The notes beneath the pieces are model-generated. The model was not told where the DNA came from. It was given only the letters and a program-made list of their open reading frames with translations, and made no database searches. From contig AP031355.1 in the NCBI GenBank assembly GCA_037833965.1, forward strand, positions 12,859,501-12,923,500: a stretch of 64,000 nucleotides of DNA. Reading direction: 5' to 3'. The stretch comes from Marchantia polymorpha subsp. ruderalis (Eukaryota > Streptophyta > Marchantiopsida > Marchantiales > Marchantiaceae). Shown in pieces: positions 1-10,523 of this stretch (within the stretch, counting starts at the first letter, position 1; each line of letters starts with the position of its first letter). The translations under genes and the position numbers were made by a program.

Positions 1-389
1 GTACCTTGTTGCAGAGATTGCAATATCTTTACGTCATATTATTGCCAGGCATAGAACAGGATCTCATAGGCTTGGAATTGAGAAAGGACGTTGGTTGAAT
101 ATTGTAAATGGTAAATGGTAAATGGGTTGTAAATGGTAAATGGTAAATAGATCAAGCCCGTGGGACCCAAAGGGATAGGAGTGAACGGATTTGTAGGCTA
201 TGTGATGGGAGAAATGTTGAGGATGAAGAGCATGTGTTTATTACTTGTACTAGTTATATAGAGATTCGAGTGGCGCATAAAGTTGATGTCGAGAATTTCT
301 TTTCTCTGCTTCAACTCGAGCCTTATGATTTAGGTTGTTACATTAGAGATATTATTAGTTACCGTTCTAGTGCTTTGGGCACTAGCTAG
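1..389 (+). pseudogene. LN-C ORF2, C-terminal fragment (copy C0)
   Basis: This is the last part of an LN-C ORF2, entering from the left edge and ending at TAG 387-389. The reading matches the end of the intact LN-C frame at 37459-40113: the SLRHIIARHRTGSH stretch, the CRLCDGR...EEHVF zinc-knuckle block (CX2CX9HX4C) and the terminal SYRSSALGTS. A reversed 3'-end micro-insertion at 105-174 breaks the frame. The zinc knuckle is presumed to help bind RNA or DNA during target-primed reverse transcription, as in related LINEs. The fragment cannot encode a working protein, because the endonuclease and RT parts lie outside the window or were never copied. Confidence 0.85.
105..174 (-). mobile_element. 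Micro-insertion: LINE 3' hairpin and tail only
   Basis: About 70 bp split the C0 reading between ...GAATATTG and ATAGGAG, which are adjacent in other copies (about 9725-9735). On the minus strand the insert is the last part of an LN-A/C 3' UTR (GACCCAAAGGG hairpin arm, then GATCTA) followed by two blocks of TTTACCA repeats separated by a short spacer. There is no clear target-site duplication beyond one base. This is an extreme 5' truncation. Confidence 0.85.
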
Positions 390-502
390 GGGGTTCTTTT
401 GGTTCTCTCCTAGTTTGGGGTTGGTTGTTTGTATTGTGTTTTTTAGCCTTTTGACCCTTTGGGTCTTACGGGCTTGATCTATTTACCATTTACCATTTAC
501 CA
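390..502 (+). other. LN-C 3' UTR and TTTACCA tail (C0)
   Basis: Short 3' UTR following the ORF2 stop. It ends with the conserved AGCC...GACCC-TTT-GGGTC...GGCT fold (one mismatch here, GGGTCTTACGGGCT) and three TTTACCA units. The next base belongs to an LN-A ORF2, so the C0 copy is inserted in plus orientation near the start of that ORF2. Confidence 0.85.
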
Positions 503-1773
503 TAAGAGGCCTATCTACAACTAAGTATGTGAGTGCACATCCGATTTGGAAGATGGCGGACATCCTCAACATTGTTGAGACTTGGGAGCATGAAAGTAAT
601 GTTATTGGAGAGATACAAGGGTTTACTCTGGTGGGATCTACTTGGAACCATAGAACTCGACGAGCAGGAAGAGGCTTTAGAGGCTTTGCTACTTTCATCA
701 GATCTGAACTTCTTCCTATGATACATTTGGAAAGCCAAGATATTGGGAAACAATATCATTGGCTTCGTCTTGGATCGATTGGAGGATCTTACAGTTATTT
801 GGCAGTTTGTTACTTTGCACCATTATCCATGCAGATCTACTCCACAAGCACTTGCAATCGAAGTCAACCATTCCATCGGCTCATAGGAGATGTTCTCAAA
901 TATCAAGACAAAGGTGAAGTTTTTCTTGTTGGAGACTTCAATGCCCGCATACGTTCCGCTCAATTTACACAATTTGATAGTTCCTTGTCTTCTCACTCTT
1001 TTGAAGAAAGTAGAGATAGTTTGTGGTCTAGAGTCTCTTGTGATCCTTGTACAAATGATTTGACTGAGCATTTCTTGACTTTTGGAGCCACTTGTAATCT
1101 GAAAGTTCTCAATGGTGTTTCTTTCTTTCCCAACTCTCACTCCAATACATGTTTTTCCTCTACTGGTGTTAGCACTATAGATTATCTTTTGTCCTCTGCC
1201 ACTAATAGTTCATTTATCTCAGCGTTTGATATTCTAGAGCCTCAACCAGAATCAGATCATACACCTCTTTTATTTACTCTTTTGCTGCCAACGTCAATCC
1301 CTCTCCCTACATACTATGTTTCTACTTCCCCCAAGTTTTGTTTAGATGCTAGTTAAAAGCAACTTTATAGTGAACATTTCCAAGACCTCTTGACTTGTAC
1401 AACTTGGAGCCTTGATCCACATTCATCTAGTTTGCAACTAACTTAGTTGCTCCAAAACTCTGCTTCTAAGTTCTTTTTGAGACATAAGACCAGGAGAGCT
1501 AGAGGTCTTCCTTGCAATGGATGGTTTGACTTTGATTGCAAGCAAGCGAGGGCGAGATCACTTGATAAATCCTTGGATCTTCACAATCGGTTGATTATGA
1601 CAAGACTTTACAAAGACTTGGTGAAGTCCAAGAAACAAGCATTTTTGAGGCAGAAGCAAGAGTGCTTGACAAAGGAGCTCTTGGAGAATCCCAAATCCTT
1701 TTGGAGGCGGTTGGCAGTACGATCTTCTAAACCTACTCTTGATCCCAAGTCTTTGATTTCTTTTGCTGAAAAG
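503..1773 (+). pseudogene. LN-A ORF2, N-terminal fragment (copy A0)
   Basis: This covers the endonuclease domain and the linker before the RT, matching the intact copy at 34161-37358 from about codon 4 to codon 425. Endonuclease signatures are visible: VETWEHE (catalytic Glu), GDFNAR and PESDH (catalytic Asp-His pair). Two in-frame nonsense codons kill it: TAA 1354-1356 (a Lys codon elsewhere) and TAG 1444-1446 (a Glu codon elsewhere). It begins directly after the C0 tail and ends inside the FAEK codons, where a 17-bp inverted repeat joins it to the 5' UTR of A1. The rest of this ORF2 is not found on the far side of A1, so the original insertion site cannot be reconstructed. Confidence 0.85.
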
Positions 1774-1788
1774 CAAAAGAAATCAAAG
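1751..1788. repeat. Perfect 17-bp inverted repeat at 5' junction of A1
   Basis: Arms 1751-1767 and 1772-1788 are exact reverse complements around a 4-base loop (GAAA). The left arm is ordinary LN-A ORF2 sequence. The right arm has no counterpart in other copies at this place and directly precedes the A1 5' UTR. This looks like a snap-back of the flanking strand during 5'-end joining. Confidence 0.9.
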
Positions 1789-2347
1789 AAGCTGTCAAGA
1801 AGTTGTCATTTCGAATCTTTGAGTTTAGGGATTTGAGCATGAATCTTGCGGGGGCCATATCTTCTTGCTGGAGTGTCAACAGGAGCTGAGATTTGGTGGG
1901 CTTGTTCACGACGGCTGGGCGCACATACCTGCGAATTTTCAACCCCAACGGAGCTGCTGTCAAGAAGTTGTCATTTCGAATCTTTGAGTTTAGGGATTTG
2001 AGCATGAATCTTGCGGGGGCCATATCTTCTTGCTGGAGTGTCAACAGGAGTTGAGATTTGGTAGGCTTGTTCACGACGGCCGATGGTACATACCTGCGAA
2101 TTTTCAGCCCCAACGGAGCTGCTGTCAAGAAGTTGTCATTTCGAATCTTTGAGTTTAGGGATTTGAGCATGAATCTTGCGGGGGCCATATCTTCTTGCTG
2201 GAGTGTCAACAGGAGCTGAGATTTGGTGGGCTTGTTCACGACGGCCGGGCGCATATACCTGCGAATTGTCAGCCCCAACGAAGCTGCTGTCAAGAAGTTT
2301 TCATTTCGAAACTTTGAGCTTGTGTAACATCTTGCAAAGTTGGGTTC
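1789..2347 (+). repeat. LN-A 5' UTR: 165-bp monomer array
   Basis: The string GCTGTCAAGAAG recurs at 1791, 1956, 2121 and 2286, exactly 165 bp apart, giving about 3.4 monomers ending at the ORF1 start. Each monomer carries the GAATTTTCAGCCCCAACG and GACGGC(C/T)GGGCGCA blocks. Tandem monomers upstream of ORF1 resemble the promoter monomers of mouse L1, so a promoter role is inferred by position only. Confidence 0.85.
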
Positions 2348-3073
2348 ATGATGGATTTTGAAAACAAACTTCTCAATCTTGTGCAAACGGTTTTGGAGGA
2401 ATTGAAAGTGCTACGCCAAGAATTCAAGGCACAAAATGTTGCCTTGGCTGCTGCAAAGAATGAAATAAGGGAGTTGAAGATTTCTCACAAAAGTTTTGAG
2501 AAGATCATGCTCCAAATCTCTGGATCTGTTGAGGACATTCAAGACAAGGTTGGTTCTCAAGCTTCTACTGTTACTACTCCTGCTTTGCATGAAGTGGTTG
2601 AAACTCTAGAAGTGAAAATGAAGTCCTATGCTGAAGCTACCAAGTCTGCTCATATCTCTTTCTGTCAAGAGCAAGAGATTGAAAAGGCTAATCAATTTGC
2701 TCGTATGAAGAATGTGAGGATTTCGGGTCTACCTGAATCTGAGAAGGAAGAGGTGAAGAGTATGGTCACCAAGTTTTTGACTGAAACACTTGATGTTCCT
2801 AATCCGGATTTGGCTCATGCTTATCGTATTGGCAACAAAGGCACACAACCTCGTGCCATTATAGTTAAGTTTGTGGATCAAGCTCAACGTGATATGGCTT
2901 TAGCTAACAAGGCCATTCTCAAGGGACGGAGGATTTGGTTAGATCCAGATCTTACACCTCTTCAAGTTGAAGCAAGAAGGAAGGAGCTTGCAAAAGTCAA
3001 AGAAGCTCAAGATGCAGGTTTTGTAGCTTATCTACGTGATAGTCAAGCTATTATCACCAAGAGGAGGAGATAA
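2348..3073 (+). CDS. LN-A ORF1 protein (A1), slightly shortened
   Basis: A 241-aa ORF1 protein that by family analogy binds LINE RNA and forms the ribonucleoprotein. ATGATG at 2348 is the first start after the monomers. Residues of about 8-65 and 85-113 form a Leu/Glu/Lys-rich coiled coil. About residue 122 onward (VRISGLPES, then AYRIG, then PRAIIVKF) resembles the RRM and C-terminal domain of L1 ORF1p, and no CCHC knuckle is seen. A CAA-to-TAA change at 3071-3073 ends the protein four codons before the usual TAG (3083-3085). That makes readthrough into ORF2 in this copy even less likely. Confidence 0.85.
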   Translation: MMDFENKLLNLVQTVLEELKVLRQEFKAQNVALAAAKNEIRELKISHKSFEKIMLQISGSVEDIQDKVGSQASTVTTPALHEVVETLEVKMKSYAEATKSAHISFCQEQEIEKANQFARMKNVRISGLPESEKEEVKSMVTKFLTETLDVPNPDLAHAYRIGNKGTQPRAIIVKFVDQAQRDMALANKAILKGRRIWLDPDLTPLQVEARRKELAKVKEAQDAGFVAYLRDSQAIITKRRR

Positions 3074-3109
3074 TCATCAACCTAGCAATCCAAGAGATTG
3101 AGGGTGTTG

Positions 3110-6100
3110 ATGTGGAACATAAGAGGCCTATCTACAACTAAGTATGTGAGTGCACATCCGATTTGGAAGATGGCGGACATCCTCAACATTGTTGAGACTT
3201 GGGAGCATGAAAGTAATGTTATTGGAGAGATACAAGGTTTTACTCTGGTGGGATCTACTTGGAACCATAGAAATCGACGAGCAGGAAGAGGCTTTGGAGG
3301 CATTGCTACTTTCATCAGATCTGAACTTCTTCCTATGATACATTTGGAAAGCCAAGATATTGGGAAACAATATCATTGGCTTCGTCTTGGATCAATTGGA
3401 GGATCTTACAGTTATTTGGCAGTTTGTTACTTTGCACCATTATCCATGCAGATCTACTCCACAAGTACTTGCAATCGAAGTCAACCATTCCATCGGCTCA
3501 TTGGAGATGTTCTCAAATATCAAGACAAAGGTGAAGTTTTTCTTGTTGGAGACTTCAATGCCCGCATACGTACCACTCAATTTACACAATTTGATAGTTC
3601 CTTGTCTTCCCACTCTTTTGAAGAAAGTAGAGATAGTTTGTGGTCTAGAGTCTCTTGTGATACTTTCACAAATGATTTGACTGAGCATTTCTTGACTTTT
3701 GGAGCCACTTGTAATCTGAAAGTTCTCAATGGTGTTTCTTTTTTTCCCAACTCTCACTCCAATACATGTTTTTCCTCTACTGGTGTTAGCACTATAGATT
3801 ATCTTTTGTCCTCTGCCACTAATAGTTCATTTATCTCAACGTTTGATATTCTAGAGCCTCAACCAGAATCAGATCATACACCTCTTTTATTTACTCTTTT
3901 GTTGTCAACGTCAATCCCTCTCACTACATGTCACTTTGTTTCTACTTCCCCCAAGTTTTGTTTAGATGCTAGTAAGAAGCAACTTTATAGTGAACATTTC
4001 CAAGACCTCTTGACTTGTACTACTTGGAGCCTTGATCCACATACATCTAGTTTGCAACTAACTGAGTTGCTCCAAAACTCTGCTTCCAAGTTCTTTTTGA
4101 GACATAAGACCAGGAGAGCTAGAGGTCTTCCTTGCAATGGATGGTTTGACTTTGATTGCAAGCAAGCGAGGGCGAGATCACTTGATAAATCCTTGGATCT
4201 TCACAATCGGTTGATTATGACAAGACTTTACAAAGACTTGGTGAAGTCCAAGAAACGAGCATTTTTGAGGCAGAAGCATGAGTGCTTGACAAAGGAGCTC
4301 TTGGAGAATCCCAAATCCTTTTGGAGGCGGTTGGCAGTACGATCTTCTAAACCTACTCTTGATGCCAAGTCTTTGATTTCTTTTGCTGAAAAGCTTTATT
4401 TCTTTCCCAATGTTGCATCTATGCCACATTGTGAAGGAAATCCAGGCTTATTTTCAGAAGTTGAAGTGATGACTCAACTCAGACAATTGGCAAATGGTAA
4501 ATGTGAGGATTTGGATGGGCTTTCCATTGAACTTCTCAAGTGGGGAGGAGATGCTATTGGGCCTATACTCACAAAAGTGTTAGAGGATGCTGCTATTCAT
4601 GGCTTTCCTTCATCTTGGTCTCTACGGAAGATTGTTCCTATTCACAAATCTGGGACCAAGGCCTTGGTGACAAACTATCGCACTATCATGGTGGGTAGTA
4701 TTTTTGCCAAGTTATTTGGCAAATTGGTGGAGTCAAAGTTGAGCACATGGGCTGAATCTTGTCAGAAAAGAGCACAGTTCCAAGCTGGTTTTCGTCCTAC
4801 ATTCAACACTATAGACCATATCTTGGTTTTACGTGTTCTATGGGAGAAATCCAAGGGTAATGGAAAAGCTTTGTTTTGTGCCTTCATTGATTTCAAGAAA
4901 GCTTTTGACACAGTACCTCGTTAGCTTTTATGGCAAAGATTGCAAACCATTGGAGTACCATCAGATCTCTTGGCAGCGGTGGCTGCATTATACCACTCAG
5001 TTCGGGCCAAGATCAACACTTCTCAGACCGAAGAGATTATCAGCACCATTGGAGTCATTCAAGGTTGTCCTCTCTCTCCCACTCTCTTTGGAGTTTTCAT
5101 AGATGATATAGAAAGGTGGTTGGAGGATTGTGATAGCGAAGGTGTTAAACTTGGAGGCTTTGTCATCAAAGCTCTTTTGTATGCAGATGATGTCATATTA
5201 CTAGCACGTGATGCCACTAGTTTACAGAAACACCTCGACACTTTGGCTAGCTTTTGTACTCAAAATCAGATGGAAGTCAATTTGGAGAAGTCCAAAGTCA
5301 TTCTTGTGGGCACTAGATCCAAGCTCTCTTTCTGTTACAAAGGATTAGAGTTGGAACAAGTGAAAAGTTACAAATATTTGGGCATTGATTTCTCATCTGA
5401 TTATAGTTGGGCACTTTGTGTGCAAAAGAGGGTAGAAGCTAGTTTCAAAGCTCTATATTCATTGCTAAATAGATGTAGAGGAGCTCATCTAGTGTCTTGG
5501 AGTCTTAGGAAATTCTTATTCAGGAGCTTAGTGTTTCCCGTTATCTTATATGGAACACAAGTGTGGGGTCCTGGTTGTAAGAAGACAGGTTGGCAGCGTT
5601 TGGAGAGGGTGCAAAAGATCTTCTTACAAGAAGAATTGGGTGTGAGGACCCAAACTTCTTATGCAATTCTTCTTGCGGAAACAGGTTGTCTACCTCTTGA
5701 GGCTGAAGCTCTCTTTTTGACTATCACTTACGTCAAAAGAGTGAGATCTCTTGATGCTTCTCGACTTCCTCTTGAAGCTTTGCGTGCCACACGTCCCAAG
5801 GGTTGGTTTGCAGATGTGGTGACTTGGTCTTTGAGGTGGAATGTGACGGAACTCGATTGGAATTTGCAACCTATTGCCCTACGCGAGCGTATTAAGGAGG
5901 AATTTCTCAGCATCATGTGGAGCAGACGAGGCACCAAGATGCAGTTTTATCAATTTCATGTGAATCCTATGCTTGTTTATTGTGAGCAAGGATACTTACT
6001 TGCAGAGATATCTACTTCTTTACGTCATATTATTGCTAGACATAGAACTGGATCCCATAGTCTTGGGATTGAAGAAGGGCGTTGGTTGAACATTGATAGG

Positions 6101-6310
6101 AGTGAACGTATTTGTAGGCTATGTGATGGAAGAAAAGTTGAGGATGAAGAGCATGTATTTCTTACTTGTTCTAGGTATGTAAAGATTCGAGTGGCGCATA
6201 AAGTTGATGTAGAGAATTTCTTTTCTCTGCTTCAACTCGAGCCTTATGATTTAGGTTGTTACATTAGAGATATTATTAGTTACCGTTTTAGTGCTTTGGG
6301 CACTAGCTAG
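3110..6310 (+). pseudogene. LN-A ORF2 (endonuclease-RT) with one nonsense codon
   Basis: A nearly intact ORF2 running from the MWNIRG start to TAG 6308-6310. Order: APE-type endonuclease (VETWEHE, GDFNAR, PESDH), RT (motif A FIDFKKAFD, motif B GVIQGCPLSP, motif C LLYADD), then C-terminal CX2CX9HX4C. It is broken only by TAG 4922-4924, where other copies have GAG just after the motif A block (TVPRE). The frame is continuous on both sides. The loss falls between RT motifs A and B, so the upstream product would hold the endonuclease but no working polymerase. No RNase H domain is apparent. Confidence 0.9.
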
Positions 6311-6423
6311 GGGGTTCTTTTGGTTCTCTCCTAGTTTGGAGTTGGATTGTTTGTATTGTGTTTTTTAGCCTTTTGACCCTTTGGGTCCCACGGGCTTGAT
6401 CTATTTACCATTTACCATTTACC
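6311..6423 (+). other. LN-A 3' UTR, hairpin and tail (A1)
   Basis: About 95 bp of 3' UTR end in AGCC-TTTT-GACCC-TTT-GGGTC-CCACG-GGCT, a nested stem-loop, then GATCTA and about 2.5 TTTACCA units. The next bases are minus-strand LN-C ORF2. Confidence 0.85.
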
Positions 6424-7167
6424 TCAATTCCAAGCCTATGAGATCCTGTTCTATGCCTGGCAATAATATGACGTAAAGATGTAGCAATCTCTGCAACAAG
6501 GTACCCTTGCTCACAATAAATAAGCATAGGATTCACATGAAGTTGATAAAACTGCATTTTAGTGCCTCCTCTCCTCCAAATGATGTTGAGAAACTCCTCC
6601 TTAATACGCTCGCGAAGGGCCATAGGTTGCAGATCCCAATCCAATTCCGTCACATTCCACCTCAAAGACCAAGTCATCACATCTGCAAACCATCCCTTGG
6701 AACGTGTGGCACGCAAAGCATGAAGAGGAAGTCGAGAAGCATCAAGAGATCTCACCCTTCTAATATAAGTGATGGTCAAGTAGAGAGCTTCAGTTTCAAG
6801 AGGTAGACAACCGGTTTCCGCAAGAAGAATAGCATAAGGAGTTTGGTTCCTTACACCTAACTCTTCTTGTAAGAAGATCTTTTGCACCCTCTCCACACGC
6901 TCCCAACTTGTCTTCTTACTGCCAGGACCCCACACTTGTGTCCCATATAGAACCACCGGCAACACTAAACTCCTAAATAAAAATTTCCTAAGACTCCAAG
7001 ATACTAAATGAGCTCTTCTACATCAATTTAACAATGAATATAGAGCTTTTTAACCAGCTTCTACTCTCTTTTGTACACAAAGTGCCCAACTATAATTCTG
7101 AGAAAAATCAATGCCTAAATATTTGTAACTCTTCACTTGTTCCAATTCTAGTCCCTTGTAAAAGAGA

Positions 7168-7189
7168 TAGTAAAATGGTAAATGGTAAA
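7168..7189 (-). mobile_element. Tail-only micro-insertion (TGGTAAA units)
   Basis: 22 bp (TAGTAAAATGG...) sit between AAAAGAGA and GAGAACTTGG, which are adjacent in intact LN-C copies (reverse complement near 39125). The insert is almost only tail heptamers read on the opposite strand. There is no loss of target, and at most a GA/GAGA duplication that cannot be told from the local repeat. Confidence 0.8.
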
Positions 7190-9030
7190 GAGAACTTGGA
7201 TCTAGTGCCCACAAGAATGATCTTTGATTTTTCCAGATTGACCTCCATCTGATTTCGAGTACAAAAGCTAGCCAAAGTATCAAGATGTTTCTGTAAACTA
7301 ATTGCATCACGTGCTAGTAATATGATATCATCTGCATACAAAAGAGCTTTGATCACAAAGTCTCCAAGTTTGACTCCTTCACTCTCACAATCATCCAACC
7401 ACCTTTCTATATCATCTATGAATATTCCGAATAGAGTAGGAGAGAGAGGACAACCTTGGTGCTCGAGATCTCTTGAGGCTAAGAGGCATCAATCTTAGCT
7501 CAAACTGAAGTGTATAAAGTGGCCACAGCTCCGAGTAGATTAGCCGGTACTCCAATGTCTTGTAGTCTTTTCCATAAAAGCTTTCGAGGAACAGTATCAA
7601 AAGCTTTCTTCAAATCGATGAAGGCACAAAATAAAGCTTTCCCATTGCCCTTGGATTTCTCCCATAAAACACGTAAGGCCAAAATATGGTCAATAGTGTT
7701 GTATGTAGGACGAAAACCGGCTTGGGTTTTTGCTCTCTTCTGAAAATCCTCTGTCCATGTGCTCAACTTCGATTCTACCAACTTCCCAAACAACTTGGCA
7801 AAAACACTACCAACCATGATGGTGCGATAGTTTGTCACCACGTCCTCCCTTCCTGATTTATGAATAGGAACAATCTTCCGCATGGACCAAGTTGATGGAA
7901 AACCATGAACCATAGCATCTTCCAAAAGCTTAGTGAGAACCGGTCCAATACAATCTCTTCCCCACTTGATAAGTTCAATGGACAAGCCATCTAAATCCTC
8001 ACATTTGCCATTTGCTAATTTTCGGAGAATAGTCATCACCTCTCCTTCCGAAAATAATCCAGGTGTTGCTTCGCAATATGGCATAGATGTGGCTTCTGGA
8101 AAGAAATAGAGCTTTTCGGCAAAAGCTACCAAAGACTCGGAATCAAGAGAAGGTTTTGACGGTGGTGTAGCTAATCGTCTCCAAAAGGACTTGGGATCCT
8201 TCATCAGGTCCTTTGTCAAGGATTCTTGCTTTCTTCTTAAGAAAGCTCGTTTCTTAGACTTCACCAAGTCTTTGTATATCCTTGTCAAAAAAAGCCGACT
8301 TTGAATATCCAAAGACCTATCAACAGACCTTGCCCTTGCTAGCTTGCATTCGGAGTCAAACCATCCATTGCAAGGTAGCCCCTTAGCAATCCTAGTACTA
8401 TGCCTCAAAAAGAACTTCGATGCAGAAGTTTTGAGCAATTCTATGAGCTGTAAACTAGCGGTATGCGAATCTGGACTCCATATGGTGTGAGTCAAAAGAT
8501 CTTGTAGATGTTCTGCATAAAGGTCTCTTTTACAAGGATCTAAGCAAAACTTGGGAGAAGCTAAAAGAGATTGGCAAGGTGAAGTAGAGATTGAATATGA
8601 CATTGAAAGTGTGAACAAAAGAGGTGCATGATCTGATTCAGGTTGAGGATCCAAAACATCAAAATTGGAGATCAGAGAGGTACTAACCAAGGAAGACAAG
8701 AGAAAATCTATTGTGCTAGCACCGGTAGGGGAAAAACAAGTATTGGACTGAGAGTTGGGAAAGCGAGAGGTTCCATTGAGAACATTCAAGTTACAAGTGG
8801 CTCCAAATGTCAAAAAGTGCTCTGTCAAAGAGTTTGTGGAAGGATCAAAAGAGGTTCTAGACCACAAGCTATCGTAAATTTCTTCAAACATAGAAGAAGC
8901 CAAGGGATCACTAAATTGAGTAAATTGAGCACAACGTATACGAGCATTGAAATCTCCAGCAAGAAAGACATTTCCTTTACTTTGGAATCTAAGAACATCT
9001 TCAATAAGCCGATGGAATGGTTCACTTCGG

Positions 9031-9049
9031 TTGCAAAAGCGTGTTGAGT
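9031..9049. repeat. Target-site duplication, left copy (19 bp)
   Basis: TTGCAAAAGCGTGTTGAGT flanks the chimeric insertion and is repeated exactly at 10061-10079. The first one or two bases may belong to the tail. Confidence 0.9.
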
Positions 9050-10060
9050 GTCTGAATGTCTGAATATTTTTGTGACCACATGAACACCCGAAACAAAAAG
9101 TTGAAACTCCAAATGAGTTGTTACTTCTTACTCAAGCGTCTGATTCCCTTCAAACTTTTTATGCTACTGCCGAAAATTTATTTCCAAGGCTCAAAAATTT
9201 TCAGCCTCATTTCATGCTTCGTCCCAAAGATAAAAATGTTTGAACATTTTTGTGACCACGTGAAACACTCGCAATTGACACTCTTTTTTCAGGTCGAACG
9301 GAGTTTCAGAGTCACACTGCGTCCAATTTTGAGTTTCGAGCTTTGAGTTTCAAGATTTGAGGGCAAGAGATTCTTACGGGAGCTGTATCTTCTACGTTCG
9401 GAGTGATCTGGAGCTGAAATTTGGTGGAACGCTGGAGTAGGGTTTGCAGATGTGATGACTTGGTCTTTGAGGTGGAATGTGACGGAATTGGATTGGGATC
9501 TGCAACCTATGGCCCTTCGCGAGCGTATTAAGGAGGAGTTTCTCAACATCATTTGGAGGAGAGGAGGCACTAAAATGCAGTTTTATCAACTTCATGTGAA
9601 TCCTATGCTTATTTATTGTGAGCAAGGGTACCTTGTTGCAGAGATTGCTACATCTTTACGTCATATTATTGCGAGGCATAGAACAGGATCTCATAGGCTT
9701 GGAATTGAGGAAGGACGTTGGTTGAATATTGATAGGAGTGAACGGATTTGTAGGCTATGTGATGGGAGAAATGTTGAGGATGAAGAGCATGTGTTTATTA
9801 CTTGTACTAGATATATAGAGATTCGAGTGGCGCATAAAGTTGATGTCGAGAATTTCTTTTCTCTGCTTCAACTCGAGCCTTATGATTTAGGTTGTTACAT
9901 TAGAGATATTATTAGTTACCGTTCTAGTGCTTTGGGCACTAGCTAGGGGGTTCTTTTGGTTCTCTCCTAGTTTGGAGTTGGATTGTTTGTATTGTGTTTT
10001 TTAGCCTTTTGACCCTTTGGGTCCCACGGGCTTGATCTATTTACCATTTACCATTTACCA
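9050..10060 (+). mobile_element. Chimeric three-donor LINE insertion
   Basis: The insertion interrupts C1 ORF2 and is bounded by a 17-19 bp target-site duplication, so all of it arrived in one event. It holds three joined segments. 9050-9283 is LN-C 5' UTR type-1 monomer sequence in antisense. 9284-9441 is LN-B 5' UTR in sense (AGGTCGAACGGAG to GGAGTAGGG). 9442-10060 is the 3' end of LN-C ORF2 in sense, with stop at 9944-9946, 3' UTR and tail. The simplest reading is that the reverse transcriptase began at the LN-C tail, then jumped to an LN-B RNA and then to an antisense LN-C template before the 5' end was joined. Confidence 0.85.
9442..9946 (+). pseudogene. LN-C ORF2, C-terminal part of the chimera
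   Basis: About 165 codons of LN-C ORF2 starting at FADVMTWSLRWNVTE and ending SSALGTS with TAG. The frame is open, and the zinc knuckle CRLCDGR...EEHVF is intact. It lacks endonuclease and RT, so it is a passive 3' remnant. The upstream bases belong to an LN-B 5' UTR. Confidence 0.85.
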
Positions 10061-10079
10061 TTGCAAAAGCGTGTTGAGT
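10061..10079. repeat. Target-site duplication, right copy (19 bp)
   Basis: Exact repeat of 9031-9049, directly following the TTTACCA tail of the chimeric insertion. Confidence 0.9.
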
Positions 10080-10431
10080 AGATACCCATGGACAATGGTG
10101 CAAAATAACAAATTGCCAAATAGCAATAAGATCCTCCAACCACCCCGAGACGTAGCCAATGATACTGTCCACCAACATCTTGAGCTTCTAGATGTATGAG
10201 AGGTAGAAGATGAGACCTGATGAAAGTAGCAATACCTCCTTGACCCCTTCCCGCATGTTGTCTTCTCTGGTTCCATGTCGACCCCACCAAGGTAAACCCT
10301 TCCAACTCAGCAATAGTATTGCTTTCATGTTCCCAAGTCTCCACAATGTTGATGACGTCAGCCATCTTCCAAATCGGAGCAGCACTCACATACTTTGTTG
10401 TTGAAAGTCCTCGGATATTCCACACCAACAC

Positions 10432-10523
10432 CCTTATCTTCTCGGATTGCTATGTTGACGACACCCTCCTCCTCTTAGTAACGATTGCTCTCCCATCGTG
10501 TAAATAAGCAACAAAACCCGATT
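10432..10523 (-). pseudogene. LN-C ORF1, last codons (C1)
   Basis: The final 20-odd codons of ORF1 (SGFVAYLHDGRAIV, then the Lys/Arg-rich end), stopping at TAG 10450-10452, followed by CAA TCC and the ORF2 frame. At about 10523 the sequence jumps to the 3' part of another LN-C ORF2, so the rest of ORF1 and the 5' UTR are missing. The junction shows a few bases of shared sequence only. Confidence 0.8.

Larger units (their letters stand above)
1789..6423 (+). mobile_element. Full-length LN-A LINE (copy A1)
   Basis: A complete plus-strand element in the order 5' UTR monomers (1789-2347), ORF1 (2348-3073), ORF2 (3110-6310, one nonsense codon), 3' UTR and tail (6311-6423). It shares diagnostic variants with the minus-strand copy A6 (58100-62869), including one extra ORF2 codon near 3930 and the PTLDAKS variant, so both stem from one recent source. 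The left flank is LN-A ORF2 and the right flank is LN-C ORF2 on the minus strand. These are different sequences, so no target-site duplication can be defined; a rearrangement or a template switch at the 5' end is likely. Confidence 0.9.
6424..10431 (-). pseudogene. LN-C ORF2 (copy C1), split and decayed
   Basis: The minus-strand LN-C ORF2 runs from its GTG-TTG-GTG-TGG start (10431) down to the GSHRLGIE codons at 6424, where it is cut by the A1 tail. The coding sense is interrupted by the 9050-10060 insertion. RT signatures are readable (FIDLKKAFD, LLYADDIILLARD), as are the endonuclease ones (PESDH). Damage includes a 22-bp tail-only insertion (7168-7189) and a 13-bp deletion near 7460, between the GACAACCTTG and GTGCTCGAG blocks, which shifts frame in RT motif B. 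The final 150 or so codons with the zinc knuckle are missing from this copy. Confidence 0.85.

Noticed and set aside
1354..4924. Alternative genetic code with UAA/UAG as glutamine, which would make some copies intact
   Set aside because: The intact 1065-codon and other long ORF2 frames use only CAA/CAG for Gln. Internal stops also replace Lys, Glu, Leu, Ser, Gly, Trp and Arg codons, and TGA occurs among them. Ordinary decay under the standard code fits better.
6406..6423. TTTACCA repeats as telomeric DNA (compare the plant TTTAGGG heptamer)
   Set aside because: The sequence is not a telomere repeat, has only one to four units, and always follows a LINE 3' UTR.
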